From the NCBI GenBank assembly GCA_028818695.1, contig JAPPNK010000011.1, positions 1-64,000 of the forward strand: a stretch of DNA of 64,000 nt, in the 5' to 3' direction. This stretch comes from Candidatus Poribacteria bacterium (lineage in GTDB: Bacteria > Poribacteria > WGA-4E > GCA-2687025). Under the pieces are notes generated by a model, which had not been told where the DNA came from, made no database searches, and saw only the letters and a program-made list of their open reading frames with translations. Numbering within the stretch: position 1 is the first letter of the stretch; every line of letters starts with the position of its first letter. Of the stretch, positions 9,087 to 18,512 are shown in pieces. The position numbers and the translations under genes were made by a program.

Positions 9087-11030
9087 TCACTCGTCGCTCA
9101 TCTCGCCCATCAACATGGCGATGGACGTCGGCTTCGCCTTGGCGCCGTCTAGAGCCTCCTCAACAAACACGTTCTCTTTCAGCTCGGCTAGATACTGGCC
9201 TGGCGAAAGATACTGCAGCGGACGGTCTCTCATGTCTGCGATCGAAGAATGCCAGTCGCGCGTCGCATACACCTTGCGCAGAGGCACAGAGACTGGGGCA
9301 AGATCCGTAATCTCGTTCAACGGCGCCTCCTTCCCTTTGGGTATATCGCTCGCTTGATACCTGCGCCCGTCATGGTCTATATACACAAGGGATTTGATGT
9401 CCGCGCCAACCCCGTTCACGATTCTCAGCTCCCCCCCGTCTCTGCGCAGGTTGATTCGTTCGCGCCGCGTTTCGTTTTTACGCAGTTTGAAGTGGCGCGG
9501 AATGCGCGCCCGCACCCAGTCGCCTTTGAAATGCTGCCCGTCTGACCAGTCCACGGAACCTGAAACGGTGTCGCCGAAAATCAGCGGAGTAACCTCGGTG
9601 CTGTCTTCAAATTTCAGACCCGAACTGTCCGACATCGGAGAATAGAACCCGACCAGCCCGATCGTAGCCGCCCGGTTAACATCCTGATCCAGCGCCGTGA
9701 AGAACGCGTAGCGGGTGTGCTGCCCCCATCCTTCCGAAAAGGCGGCGTAAAGAAAAACCGCCCCGCATGCGAGCGCGGAAACCGCAGGCGTCGTCCAAAA
9801 TATCCACGACCGCCGTTTCCGCTTCGCAAGAACAATTAGATTGATCGGACCGATCAGAACGGCGAACGCCAGCATGGCAATGAACATCTGCCGAAGAGAA
9901 GCTTCGGAGTCGAGCTGCTTCGCCATAGGAAGAGACGCGTTCGCGCCCGAGGCTGTCGGAAGCGTCCCCCAGGCGTGTCCAGACTGTGCCCATGAATTCG
10001 TGATCTCAGCGGCGGCGGTCGGATTGTTGGCAAGAAGCTGATCGGGCGGCCCTGTCAGGAAAAGATGCCCCATGCCCACTCGGTACCGTTGAAAGGAGTC
10101 GTTGTCCAGCGTTTGATCCGCCAATTGAGGGTCGAGGTCCGCCCAAGCGTCCGGCAGATCGCCCTCGCCCATGATAGCGACGGAACCTCCGCACTCGATA
10201 TACTGCCACAGGGCGGAGAGCTCATTCGGCGCAAGCCCTTGCGCGTCAGAGAGCGCTAGAACGCATCCGTCGTAGGATGAATAGCTGAGCCAGTTCGGCT
10301 CAAATCCGCTTGCGTTGATGAATTCAACATTGGCGATACCGCCCGTCGAAGGTCCTATGCGGGTTACTCCTGGTCGGCTCGGCGGGATAGTGGCCGTGAT
10401 GGTCCCTCTAGTGAAGCCCGGGGAGGTGATGATGGGCGAAGCGGGGGGTCCAACGCGAGAAAGCGACGCAATTTTGCGCAGGTCCGATTCATCGGCGCTG
10501 TAACTGATCAGCACGCGCGGCTCAAACATTCCCGACCTGGCGCCGGCATTAATCCATGAAGTGGCTGTGTTGGGGATGCCGCGCGCCGACGTTGACGGGT
10601 AAGCCCCATGATCGCCGAGGCGCAGGGAGATGTTCGACTTCTGTTTCCGCCCGTTGATATACACGCCGACCCCGCCGCCGGACATCCGTAAAGCCGGCTG
10701 GTACAACGGCACATAAACTGTGGAGTTCGGGGCGACCTCAAACTTTTTGGAAAGCCCCCGGATCCGACTTGAAGGACCGATCGAACGATAATCATCTCCG
10801 GGAATTCGCAGCTCCACTTCATATTTCTTGCTGGGAGAGCGGTTTGACACCATAAAATTATACAGCGCGTACCCATGCGTCCCGTTGTTGGCTGACCTGC
10901 GCGATTCCGAGATAATTTGGATGTCGTCGAATTCTTCTGCGTCGGCGGCGGCGCTCCATCCGCAGCAGACGAGAAACAACAAAATAGCTGCGCGTAGAAT
11001 CCACAGCGCGCTTTGGCGGTCGCTTTTCAT
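9087..11030 (-). CDS. GldG-like secreted/membrane accessory protein, paralogue 3
   Basis: 647 residues: an N-terminal signal segment, a large extracytoplasmic beta-rich part, a rough Rossmann-like stretch with 'ALWQYIECGGSVAIMGEGDLPD', then two hydrophobic spans around residues 380-440 flanking a basic loop (AKRKRRSW), and a long C-terminal domain. This plan resembles the auxiliary proteins that accompany ABC-2 transporters of the gliding GldG kind. The ATG at 11030 is preceded by GGAG at good spacing; the longer reading would begin with TTG. Upstream lie 135 bases free of genes. Clearly paralogous to the two proteins that follow at 11166-15043, for example SVDWSDGQHFKGDWVRARIPRHFKLRK. Substrate and partner unknown. 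Confidence 0.72.
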   Translation of the reverse strand: MKSDRQSALWILRAAILLFLVCCGWSAAADAEEFDDIQIISESRRSANNGTHGYALYNFMVSNRSPSKKYEVELRIPGDDYRSIGPSSRIRGLSKKFEVAPNSTVYVPLYQPALRMSGGGVGVYINGRKQKSNISLRLGDHGAYPSTSARGIPNTATSWINAGARSGMFEPRVLISYSADESDLRKIASLSRVGPPASPIITSPGFTRGTITATIPPSRPGVTRIGPSTGGIANVEFINASGFEPNWLSYSSYDGCVLALSDAQGLAPNELSALWQYIECGGSVAIMGEGDLPDAWADLDPQLADQTLDNDSFQRYRVGMGHLFLTGPPDQLLANNPTAAAEITNSWAQSGHAWGTLPTASGANASLPMAKQLDSEASLRQMFIAMLAFAVLIGPINLIVLAKRKRRSWIFWTTPAVSALACGAVFLYAAFSEGWGQHTRYAFFTALDQDVNRAATIGLVGFYSPMSDSSGLKFEDSTEVTPLIFGDTVSGSVDWSDGQHFKGDWVRARIPRHFKLRKNETRRERINLRRDGGELRIVNGVGADIKSLVYIDHDGRRYQASDIPKGKEAPLNEITDLAPVSVPLRKVYATRDWHSSIADMRDRPLQYLSPGQYLAELKENVFVEEALDGAKAKPTSIAMLMGEMSDE

Positions 11031-11165
11031 CAAACTCTCCAATACTCTTCAACATACCCGCGAGACGTTTTTATGTTACCGCAATCGGACGCGCGCCGCA
11101 AATGTTGAGTCGGGGCATGTCGATGGAAAATGCATACGGGACTGCGTTCACAATCAAATTTATCT

Positions 11166-13250
11166 TTACTCAGGGGTACTGTCGCCGACGACGAGAAATG
11201 TGGACGGCCTCATCTTAGCGCCTTTCATCGCTTTCTCCACAAAGACGTTCTCTTCCAGCTCGGCGATGTATCTGCCCGGTTGAAGATACGCCGCGGGCGA
11301 CGCCTTAGCCGCCTCAATCTCAGGGACCCAGTCTTGGGAGATGTAAAGCTGACGCAGCGTTTTCCCGCCAATCTGAACTCCCTTTGTTTCGGTTAAAACG
11401 GCTTCAGCGCCGTTTCGGATGTCGGACGCCCGATAAAGTTTGCCGTCATGGTCGGCGTACCAGAACGCCTTGACATCGGCGCCGAGGCGGTTGACGGCTT
11501 TGAGCTTGCCGCCATTTCGTTTCAGATCGATGCGTTCGGTTCGTTCCTGTGTTTTGCGGAATTTGAAATGCAGCGGGATTCTAGGCTTGATCCATTCGCC
11601 GCTCCAGCGCTGCCCGTCTGTCCAGTCGATGGAGCCGACCGCATGTTCGTCTGTCCCATTAACAAGGATTGGGATTTGTGTGGAACGTGAAAACCCCGTT
11701 GTCGGCGAAGCTGCGCCCGGCGCAGTCTTGGTCGTCGGCCCGCTTATCGGTTCCGAAAAAGTAAATGTGACTGAAAAAGCATCTGAAGGCGGAGTTGCGC
11801 CCGGCGCAGGCTTAGGCGGCGGCCCGCTTGTTGGAGCCGTAGGCTTAACCTGAACTGTATAAGTCCCTGACGACGAAGTGACGCCGACCCCGGATTTAGG
11901 CGGCGGTCCATCCAGCGTAACCGTAATCATTTGCCCTGGGGGAAAACCGGCGCCGGATACCTTAATGCTGCTGGATACCTCGGGACCCGCCTGGAGCGCC
12001 AACTCTGTTTCTTCGTCAAAGAGCAAGCCGTCGGGATGCGCGGACGGCGAATAGAAGCCGAGCCAGCCGATCGTGAACGCCGAACGCGCCCCTTGGTCTA
12101 AGTAGGTCAGGCTGCAGACGCGCATACGCTTGCCGCCGTCTGCAATCGCCGCGTAAAAAACGACCAGAACGCATGCGAGCAGCGAAACGGCGGGGACCGT
12201 CCAGTACAGCTTCATGCGCCGGTCGATTCTTTTCAAAAGAAAAATGTTCACGGGTCCGATCAGAACGGCGAGGATCAGCATCAGAATAAACATGCGGCGG
12301 TAACTCGCCTGCGCGTCGTACGGCTCCTCTACGGGAAGGACGGCGTTCGCGCCGCTTGCGGAATAGGTTGCATTCCATGGCTGCTGCGTTTTCTTCCATG
12401 AATCGTACAGCTGATAGCGAACGGAGCCTTTGTGCGGGGGCGGCGGCGCCAACAAGAGCAGCCCAAATCCGATTTCATACCGCTCCATCGCGCCGCTTTT
12501 GGGAATGCCGTTCTCCAGCCGCGCGTCAAGGATCAGCCACTCGTCGGGCAGTTTGCCTTCGCCCATGACCGCGAGGCTGCCGCCGCTCTTCACATAATCC
12601 CATACCGCCTCGCGCTCCGCGCCGCTCAACGCCTCTGCCTCATCCAAGGTCAAGAGAATCCCGTCTAGGCTGCCGTAGATGAGCGCATTCGTCTCTAAAT
12701 CGCGCCGCTGCATCATGCCCGCCGATCTAGTATACGGGGGCAAACGCATCTTTTGGACGCCGTCTATCGCCACGGCCAGCTCTTTCTTATTGAACGTGAC
12801 AGCAGGCTTCTTGGTAGTGTACGAATAGGACCTTATTGTGGAAAAGCCGGGCAAACGAAGCGGCTTCGTCTGCTTCTGTCCGTCGATCCAGACCGCCGCC
12901 TTAAGAGGCCGTCCGTTTAGATTAAGGTACGGTTGGCGAATATAAGTATGGGCGGTTGCGTTCGGCGCAACCTTAATCGTCTTAGTGAGGCTTTTGAGCC
13001 GCCCTTCTTCATAAAAGTTTGAGGGATTCCTGTCAGGCTCAATGCTGATCTTGACGCGCCGCGTTTTGTTAGAAGAGCGGTTCTGAACTTGAACGCTGTA
13101 GGAAGCGTAGCCATGGCTCCTTTCATCTCCGACAGGATTGTCTACCGCGATGTCGATATCGCCGTAGCTAGCGCTGAATACAGCGGATGCGTTCAGAGCG
13201 CCCATGAAACAGATCAGCGCCGCTGTGCAGATGAGTCGACGCATCTTCAT
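11166..13250 (-). CDS. GldG-like accessory protein, paralogue 2, with repeat insertion
   Basis: 694 residues with a signal peptide (MKMRRLICTAALICFMGALN), an extracytoplasmic domain, the segment YVKSGGSLAVMGEGKLPDEW, a pair of spans with LIGPVNIFLLKRIDRRMKLYW between them, and a C-terminal domain. It differs from its upstream sibling by about 100 extra residues (roughly 420-530) rich in Gly, Pro and Thr, made of three degenerate repeats around PPPK.G.G.. and .PAPGA..P, following an Ig-like GAGFPPGQMITVTLDG. The start gives an ATGA overlap with the upstream gene; an ATG 6 bases on (13244) has better spacing from AAGGAGA. It probably works with the ABC exporter. Confidence 0.72.
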   Translation of the reverse strand: MKMRRLICTAALICFMGALNASAVFSASYGDIDIAVDNPVGDERSHGYASYSVQVQNRSSNKTRRVKISIEPDRNPSNFYEEGRLKSLTKTIKVAPNATAHTYIRQPYLNLNGRPLKAAVWIDGQKQTKPLRLPGFSTIRSYSYTTKKPAVTFNKKELAVAIDGVQKMRLPPYTRSAGMMQRRDLETNALIYGSLDGILLTLDEAEALSGAEREAVWDYVKSGGSLAVMGEGKLPDEWLILDARLENGIPKSGAMERYEIGFGLLLLAPPPPHKGSVRYQLYDSWKKTQQPWNATYSASGANAVLPVEEPYDAQASYRRMFILMLILAVLIGPVNIFLLKRIDRRMKLYWTVPAVSLLACVLVVFYAAIADGGKRMRVCSLTYLDQGARSAFTIGWLGFYSPSAHPDGLLFDEETELALQAGPEVSSSIKVSGAGFPPGQMITVTLDGPPPKSGVGVTSSSGTYTVQVKPTAPTSGPPPKPAPGATPPSDAFSVTFTFSEPISGPTTKTAPGAASPTTGFSRSTQIPILVNGTDEHAVGSIDWTDGQRWSGEWIKPRIPLHFKFRKTQERTERIDLKRNGGKLKAVNRLGADVKAFWYADHDGKLYRASDIRNGAEAVLTETKGVQIGGKTLRQLYISQDWVPEIEAAKASPAAYLQPGRYIAELEENVFVEKAMKGAKMRPSTFLVVGDSTPE

Positions 13251-15043
13251 TCTCCTTGTTCCAGTTCTCCGACGACGAGGCATGTGGGCGGCTTCATTTT
13301 GGCGTCCTGCATCGCCTTCTCCACAAAGACGTTCTCTTCCAGCTCGGCGATATATCTGCCCGGTTGAAGATACGCTGCGGGCGACGTCTTCGCCGCGTCA
13401 ATCTCAGGGACCCAGTCATAGGAGATGTAAAGCTGACGCAGCTTTTTCCCTCCAATCTGAACGCTCTTTGTTTCGGTTAAAACGGCTTCGGCGCCGTTTC
13501 GGATGTCAGACGCCCGATAAAGTTTGCCGTCATGGTCGGCGTACCAGAACGCCTTGACATCGGCGCCGAGGCGGTTGACGGCTTTGAGCTTGCCGCCATT
13601 TCGTTTCAGATCGATGCGTTCGGTTCGTTCCTGTGTTTTGCGGAATTTGAAATGCAGCGGGATTCTAGGCTTGATCCATTCGCCGCTCCAGCGCTGCCCG
13701 TCTGTCCAGTCGATGGAGCCGACTGCATGCGGGTCGGTCGTCAGCCACGCCTTCGGATGAGGCGCCATACTTTGGCTCGCCTGCAGCGCCAGCTCGGTTT
13801 CTTCATCGAAGAGCAAGCCTTCGCGATGCGCGGACGGCGAATAAAAACCGAACCAGCCGATCGTGGACGCCGAGCGCGCCCCTTGATCCAAATAAGTCAG
13901 GCTGCAGACGCGCATACGCTTGCCGCCGTCCGCAATCGCCGCGTAAAAAATGACAAGAACGCATGCGAGCAGCGAAACGGCAGGGACCGTCCAGTACAGC
14001 TTCATGCGCCGGTCGATTCTTCTCAAAAGAAAAATGTTCACGGGTCCGATGAGCGCGGCGAGAAGCAGCATCAGAAAAAACATGCGGCGGTAACTCGCCT
14101 GCGCGTCGTACGAATCAATGACGGGAAGAACGGCGTTGGCGCCCTCCGATGTGTAGGTTAGCATCCATGTTTGTTGAGTTTCCTTCCATGAATCGTATAT
14201 TTGCGCGTGAAAGGTCGGGCGCGTCGGTGTGGGATCATACTGCCTTGATGTCAAAAAGAGCAGCCCAAATCCGATTTCGTAACGCTCAATCGCGTCGCTT
14301 TTGAGAGCGCGGTTCTCCAGCCGCTCGTCCAAGCGTTTCCACTCGTCGGGCAGTTTGCCTTCTCCGATCACGGCAAGGGAGCCGCCGCTCTTCACATATT
14401 CCCATATCGCTTTTCGCTTACTGCCGCTCAACGCCTCGGCTTCGGGCAAGGTCAAGAGAATTCCGTCTAAGCCGCTATACATGAAGGGAATCGGTTCTAA
14501 TGTGTCGCGCGGTATAAAATTAACTGGTTCAAGCATGGCCATACGGCTCCTTCGGGCGCCGGCGAACGCGACGGTTATGTTAGCCAACTGTAACATGGAA
14601 GTGGAGGTACCCGCGAACGAACCGCTAGGGCCATGATCTGTATAACCAGAGGAGCCTCCTCTTCCCCCCACCTGCTCTCCGTCAACCCATATAGCATACC
14701 CATGAAGGTCGCCGATGAGTCGAAGATACGGTTGATGGATATAGATATCCGCGGTTGAATTTGGCGCGACCTCAACCGTCTTGGAGAGACTTTTAAGTCT
14801 CCCTTTTCCACTGCCGGAGCGCCAAGGCTGCTCAAGGCGTACCTTAATCCGATGCGTCTTGACGGGAGAGCGGTTCTGAATGCGAATGCGGTGGGAAGCG
14901 TAGCCGTATCTCGTATCGAATCCGCTGCGTCTGCTCGTCTCAATGTGGAGATGACCGTACGTAAGGCTGGTTCCTGCGGCTGCGTCCAACGCGCCCATGA
15001 AACCGATGAGGGCCGCTGCGCAGACGACGCGCCGCATGCTCAT
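13247..15043 (-). CDS. GldG-like accessory protein, paralogue 1
   Basis: First gene of the exporter run, 598 residues. Signal peptide (MSMRRVVCAAALIGFMGAL), beta-rich extracytoplasmic region, glycine-rich loop GRGGSSGY near 150, then YVKSGGSLAVIGEGKLPDEW, two spans around LIGPVNIFLLRRIDRRMK, and a C-terminal domain almost identical in protein and DNA to that of paralogue 2 (13500-13730 against 11430-11650). The start is placed at the ATG after a GGCGG-type ribosome site; an ATG two codons on is also possible. It diverges from hisS across a region holding a repeat copy. Inferred role: auxiliary extracytoplasmic subunit of the ABC-2 exporter; no enzymatic motif recognised. Confidence 0.72.
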   Translation of the reverse strand: MSMRRVVCAAALIGFMGALDAAAGTSLTYGHLHIETSRRSGFDTRYGYASHRIRIQNRSPVKTHRIKVRLEQPWRSGSGKGRLKSLSKTVEVAPNSTADIYIHQPYLRLIGDLHGYAIWVDGEQVGGRGGSSGYTDHGPSGSFAGTSTSMLQLANITVAFAGARRSRMAMLEPVNFIPRDTLEPIPFMYSGLDGILLTLPEAEALSGSKRKAIWEYVKSGGSLAVIGEGKLPDEWKRLDERLENRALKSDAIERYEIGFGLLFLTSRQYDPTPTRPTFHAQIYDSWKETQQTWMLTYTSEGANAVLPVIDSYDAQASYRRMFFLMLLLAALIGPVNIFLLRRIDRRMKLYWTVPAVSLLACVLVIFYAAIADGGKRMRVCSLTYLDQGARSASTIGWFGFYSPSAHREGLLFDEETELALQASQSMAPHPKAWLTTDPHAVGSIDWTDGQRWSGEWIKPRIPLHFKFRKTQERTERIDLKRNGGKLKAVNRLGADVKAFWYADHDGKLYRASDIRNGAEAVLTETKSVQIGGKKLRQLYISYDWVPEIDAAKTSPAAYLQPGRYIAELEENVFVEKAMQDAKMKPPTCLVVGELEQGE

Positions 15044-15130
15044 TCCGCCTTTCAAGCCGCCTCTCCTTCCCGCGTCCATCCCATTCCATTATACGTCCCC
15101 GCCGCTGAACGCTCAACCGCCCGCCGAATC

Positions 15131-15243
15131 GTCATTCCTCTGCAGCATGCCCCCGTGAAAGTGGGAAGGGAGCGGGAATCCAGAATCCCGGCAGAAACCG
15201 TCCGCGCTCGCGCTCAGACATGTCCCAACTCAAGCGCCGACAT
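15131..15243 (+). repeat. Partial copy of MITE-like repeat, expanded-palindrome variant
   Basis: Holds the central palindrome (GTCATTCC ... GCGGGAATCCAGAATCC), widened by an insert with CCCCGTGAAAGTGGGAAGGG, then AAACCGTCCGCGCTCG and the right-end segment ATGTCCCAACTCAAGCGCC. The left third of the full element is missing. It occupies most of the space between the exporter run and hisS and points its right end at hisS. Confidence 0.65.
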
Positions 15244-15313
15244 CCGTTAAAAAATATGGACATCAGCCGTTTGTCTGTCTATGATTTTCATACATACATT
15301 CGGAAATCGGCTT

Positions 15314-16582
15314 ATGAACATTCCACGCCCCCGCGGAACGAGAGACCTGCTCCACGAAACGCTGCGCGCCTTTCTGCGCATCGAAAACGCGGCAAGCAGC
15401 GTCTTTGAACGATTCGGGTACCAGCCGATCCGCATCCCCATTTTTGAACGCGCCGAACTGTTTATCCGCAGCGTCGGCGAAGAGACCGACATCGTCTCAA
15501 AAGAAATGTATACCTTCCAGGACCGCGGCGGACGCGACCTGACCCTGCGTCCTGAAGGCACCGCCGGAACCGCCCGCGCCGCCATCGAAAACGGGCTCCT
15601 GTCCCGCGGAGAAGCGCGCAAATTCTACTATACCGGACCCATGTTCCGATATGAACGGCCGCAAGCCGGACGATACCGCGAATTCTGGCAAACAGGCATC
15701 GAATCGTTCGGATCCAACGACCCGCTCATTGACGCCGAAACGATTCTATGCGCCCAACTCTTTTTAGACGAACTGAACATCGCCCCCGTACGCATCCGCC
15801 TCAACAGCGTCGGGAGCGGCGAGCGGCATACGTATGCTGACGCGCTCAAACAACATCTACAACCCAATTTTGAGAATCTGGGACCGCAGGACAAGGCGCG
15901 GTTTGAAAACAATGCGCTGCGCCTTCTTGACAGCAAAGACCCGAACACAAAGCGCATGCTTGAGAACGCGCCCAGCATTCTGGACTTTCTGTCCGATGAA
16001 TCGCGCGCGCATCTGGACGCCGTCCAAAACGCGCTGGACGCCGCCGGGGTCAAGTATCAGCTGGACCCAAGCATCGTGCGCGGTTTGGACTACTACACTG
16101 GAACCGTCTTTGAAATATCGGTCGACAGCCTCGGCGCCCAAGATGTGGTCGTCGGCGGCGGGCGCTACAACGGCCTCATTGAACAGCTGGGCGGAAAACC
16201 GACGCCAGGCATCGGATTTGCCGCCGGCATTGACCGCCTCGCCTTAGCCATGTCCGCCCAGGACTCTCTCGAAGAAACTTCCCCGCTCATACAGGTCTGG
16301 ATCGTCGCCATCGGCGAGGAAGCGAAACCAAGAGCCTTCGCCCTTCTGAACGAAATTCGCCGAGCAGGCATGCGCGCCGATATGGACTACCAGGGCAGAG
16401 GCGTACGCTCCCAGCTCAGAACAGCCGACCGCCTCAACGCCCATTATGCGGTCATCCTCGGCGAAGACGAGCTGGCGCGCGGCGAAGCGACGCTCAAAAA
16501 GATGAGCGACGGAACCCAAGAAAGCGCGCCGCTTGACGAAACAGCCGCGAGGCTGCGGCAATCCGTTCCGACAAACACCTAG
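15314..16582 (+). CDS. hisS: Histidyl-tRNA synthetase
   Basis: Charges tRNA-His with histidine in the cytoplasm. 422 residues, normal for the bacterial enzyme. Class II motifs are visible: PRGTRDLL at 6-13, motif 2 with FYYTGPMFRYERPQAGRYR (about 104-122), the histidine-specific GLDYYTGTVFE, VVGGGRYNGLI and motif 3 GFAAGIDRLALAM, then an anticodon-binding domain from about 330. The ATG before NIPRPRGTRD was chosen because the family begins just ahead of this motif; an ATA/ATG-rich open frame upstream would add residues with no counterpart. aspS follows after 12 bases, a common bacterial pairing. Confidence 0.95.
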   Translation: MNIPRPRGTRDLLHETLRAFLRIENAASSVFERFGYQPIRIPIFERAELFIRSVGEETDIVSKEMYTFQDRGGRDLTLRPEGTAGTARAAIENGLLSRGEARKFYYTGPMFRYERPQAGRYREFWQTGIESFGSNDPLIDAETILCAQLFLDELNIAPVRIRLNSVGSGERHTYADALKQHLQPNFENLGPQDKARFENNALRLLDSKDPNTKRMLENAPSILDFLSDESRAHLDAVQNALDAAGVKYQLDPSIVRGLDYYTGTVFEISVDSLGAQDVVVGGGRYNGLIEQLGGKPTPGIGFAAGIDRLALAMSAQDSLEETSPLIQVWIVAIGEEAKPRAFALLNEIRRAGMRADMDYQGRGVRSQLRTADRLNAHYAVILGEDELARGEATLKKMSDGTQESAPLDETAARLRQSVPTNT

Positions 16583-16594
16583 GAGGCGACACGC

Positions 16595-18361
16595 ATGCCA
16601 ACCTACAGAACCTCTTACTGCGGAGACCTAAGAGCCGAACATGAAGGAACCCGCCAGATCCTCACAGGATGGGCGGCAAAACGGCGCGACCACGGCGGAT
16701 GCATCTTTATCGACCTGCGCGACCGAACGGGCGTCGTCCAGCTGGTTCTAGACCCCGCCATCAATGAAAAGGCGCATGAAGAGGCCGCAAAGGTTCGGAG
16801 CGAGTACGTTCTCAAAATCGAAGGATCGGCGCGCCGCCGTCTTGAAGGCGCCATCAACCCGAAGCTGGCGACGGGGGAGATCGAAATCGCCGTTGACAGC
16901 CTAGAGATACTCAATAAGGCGGAAACCCCTCCCTTCGCCATCGACGAGGAAGCAAATGTCGACCAGGACACGCGGATGCAATACCGGTATCTCGACATGC
17001 GGATGCCGCGCGCGGCGAACGTCATGCGTCTGCGGCATCAGGCGTCTCAAGTAATCCGGCGGCACTTTGACGAGCTTGGTTTTCTTGAGATCGAAACGCC
17101 GTTTCTCACCAAAAGCACACCCGAAGGCGCGCGCGACTTCCTTGTGCCAAGCCGACTCCAGGCGGGGCATTTCTACGCCCTGCCCCAAAGCCCGCAGATA
17201 TTCAAACAGCTCCTTATGGTCGCCGGCATGGACAGATACTTCCAGATTGTGAGATGCTTCCGCGACGAATCGACCCGCTCGAACCGTCAGATTGAGTTCA
17301 CGCAGATCGACGTCGAGATGTCGTTCGCAACGCAGGAGGACATCTTTGAAACGGTCGAAGGTCTGACGGCGAAGCTGTGGCGGCTCATTGATGTGGAAAT
17401 TCAAACGCCGTTTCTGCGCATGCCGTTTGCCGAGGCGGTGGCAAACTACGGCACCGACAAGCCCGACCTGCGTTATGATATGCGCCTTGTCGACATCGCG
17501 CCTGAAGCAGAAAGCTCCGAATTCCGCGTCTTCAGATCGGTTCTTGAAAGCGGCGGCATGACGAAGGGCTTGCGGGCGGAGGGAGCCGGTTCCTTCTCGC
17601 GCCGGGAGATCGATGAGCTGACCGCCTTTGTCGGCCAGCGGGGCGCAAAAGGGCTGGCATGGATGCGCTGCGTAGATGGAAAGCTGGAGTCGCCCATCGC
17701 GCGCTTCTTCAGCCAAGAAGACCTCGATAGCCTCTCGCGGCGCATGGAAGCGCGGGACGGAGACCTGCTGCTCTTTGTGGCAGACCAGCCCAAAACGGTA
17801 CATCAAGCGCTGGGCGATCTGCGGGTGGAGCTGGCAAAGCGGCTTGATCTGGCGGATCCGAATCGGTATGAGTTTGTTTGGATCGTCGACTTTCCTTTGG
17901 TCGAGTGGAACGACGATGAGCATCGATGGAATCCGCTCCATCACCCGTTCACCTCGCCGCATCCGGACGACCTGCATCTTCTGGGCAAGGATCCGTCCAA
18001 GGCGCGTTCGCTCCAGTACGACCTCACCATCAACGGCCAAGAGGTCTGGGGAGGCAGCGTTCGAATTCACCAAAGCGAGGTCCAAGAGCGCATCTTCGAC
18101 CTGCTCCAGATCAGCGAAGAGGAACAGCGCATCAAGTTCGGCTTCTTGCTGGACGCGCTCAAATACGGCGCGCCGCCGCATGGAGGCATCGCAAGCGGGT
18201 TAGACCGAATCATCATGCTTTTAACAGGCGAATCGTCCATCCGCGAAGTCATTCCGTTCCCGAAGACGCAGGGCGGCGTCTGCCCCCTAACGAACGCCCC
18301 TACCCCCGTCGACCCTGAGCAGCTGGACGAGGTACACATCCAACCGATAGAGGACGAATAA
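16595..18361 (+). CDS. aspS: Aspartyl-tRNA synthetase
   Basis: Joins aspartate to tRNA-Asp (possibly also tRNA-Asn if the organism uses the indirect route; this cannot be told here). 588 residues, usual length for the bacterial type. An OB-fold anticodon-binding domain fills about 1-105 (GWAAKRRDHGGCIFIDLRD), followed by class II catalytic motifs such as QSPQIFKQLLM, FRDESTRSNRQIEFTQIDVE, a GAD-type insertion around 280-410 and motif 3 GGIASGLDRIIMLL near the end. AGGAGG sits about 8 bases before the ATG. It forms a two-gene operon with hisS. Confidence 0.95.
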   Translation: MPTYRTSYCGDLRAEHEGTRQILTGWAAKRRDHGGCIFIDLRDRTGVVQLVLDPAINEKAHEEAAKVRSEYVLKIEGSARRRLEGAINPKLATGEIEIAVDSLEILNKAETPPFAIDEEANVDQDTRMQYRYLDMRMPRAANVMRLRHQASQVIRRHFDELGFLEIETPFLTKSTPEGARDFLVPSRLQAGHFYALPQSPQIFKQLLMVAGMDRYFQIVRCFRDESTRSNRQIEFTQIDVEMSFATQEDIFETVEGLTAKLWRLIDVEIQTPFLRMPFAEAVANYGTDKPDLRYDMRLVDIAPEAESSEFRVFRSVLESGGMTKGLRAEGAGSFSRREIDELTAFVGQRGAKGLAWMRCVDGKLESPIARFFSQEDLDSLSRRMEARDGDLLLFVADQPKTVHQALGDLRVELAKRLDLADPNRYEFVWIVDFPLVEWNDDEHRWNPLHHPFTSPHPDDLHLLGKDPSKARSLQYDLTINGQEVWGGSVRIHQSEVQERIFDLLQISEEEQRIKFGFLLDALKYGAPPHGGIASGLDRIIMLLTGESSIREVIPFPKTQGGVCPLTNAPTPVDPEQLDEVHIQPIEDE

Positions 18362-18381
18362 TCCGCCAAATCGGGAGATCA

Positions 18382-18452
18382 GGATTTCCGTTTCAAGCGC
18401 GCGGAATGACGGCAGAAAGGCGCGTTGTCATTCTGCGCGCTCGGAGGAATCC
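18382..18452. terminator. Large imperfect inverted repeat between convergent genes
   Basis: Two ~28-base arms (18382-18411 and 18426-18452), both resembling one side of the GGAATGACG-type repeat seen elsewhere in the window, face each other across about 14 bases between aspS and the convergent reductase gene. A transcript from either strand could fold into a long GC-rich stem, so a bidirectional terminator is plausible. No U-tract is present, which weakens the call. Confidence 0.4.
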
Positions 18453-18512
18453 ACAAGCGCGCCGAAACCGCCCGCGTACGCAGCCGCGCCCAACGCATGC
18501 GCCAACATCAGA

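Noticed and set aside
16901-18181. 426-codon open frame antisense to aspS
   Set aside because: Shadow of GC-rich codon use; lies wholly inside a clear aspS and its translation has no family features or ribosome site.
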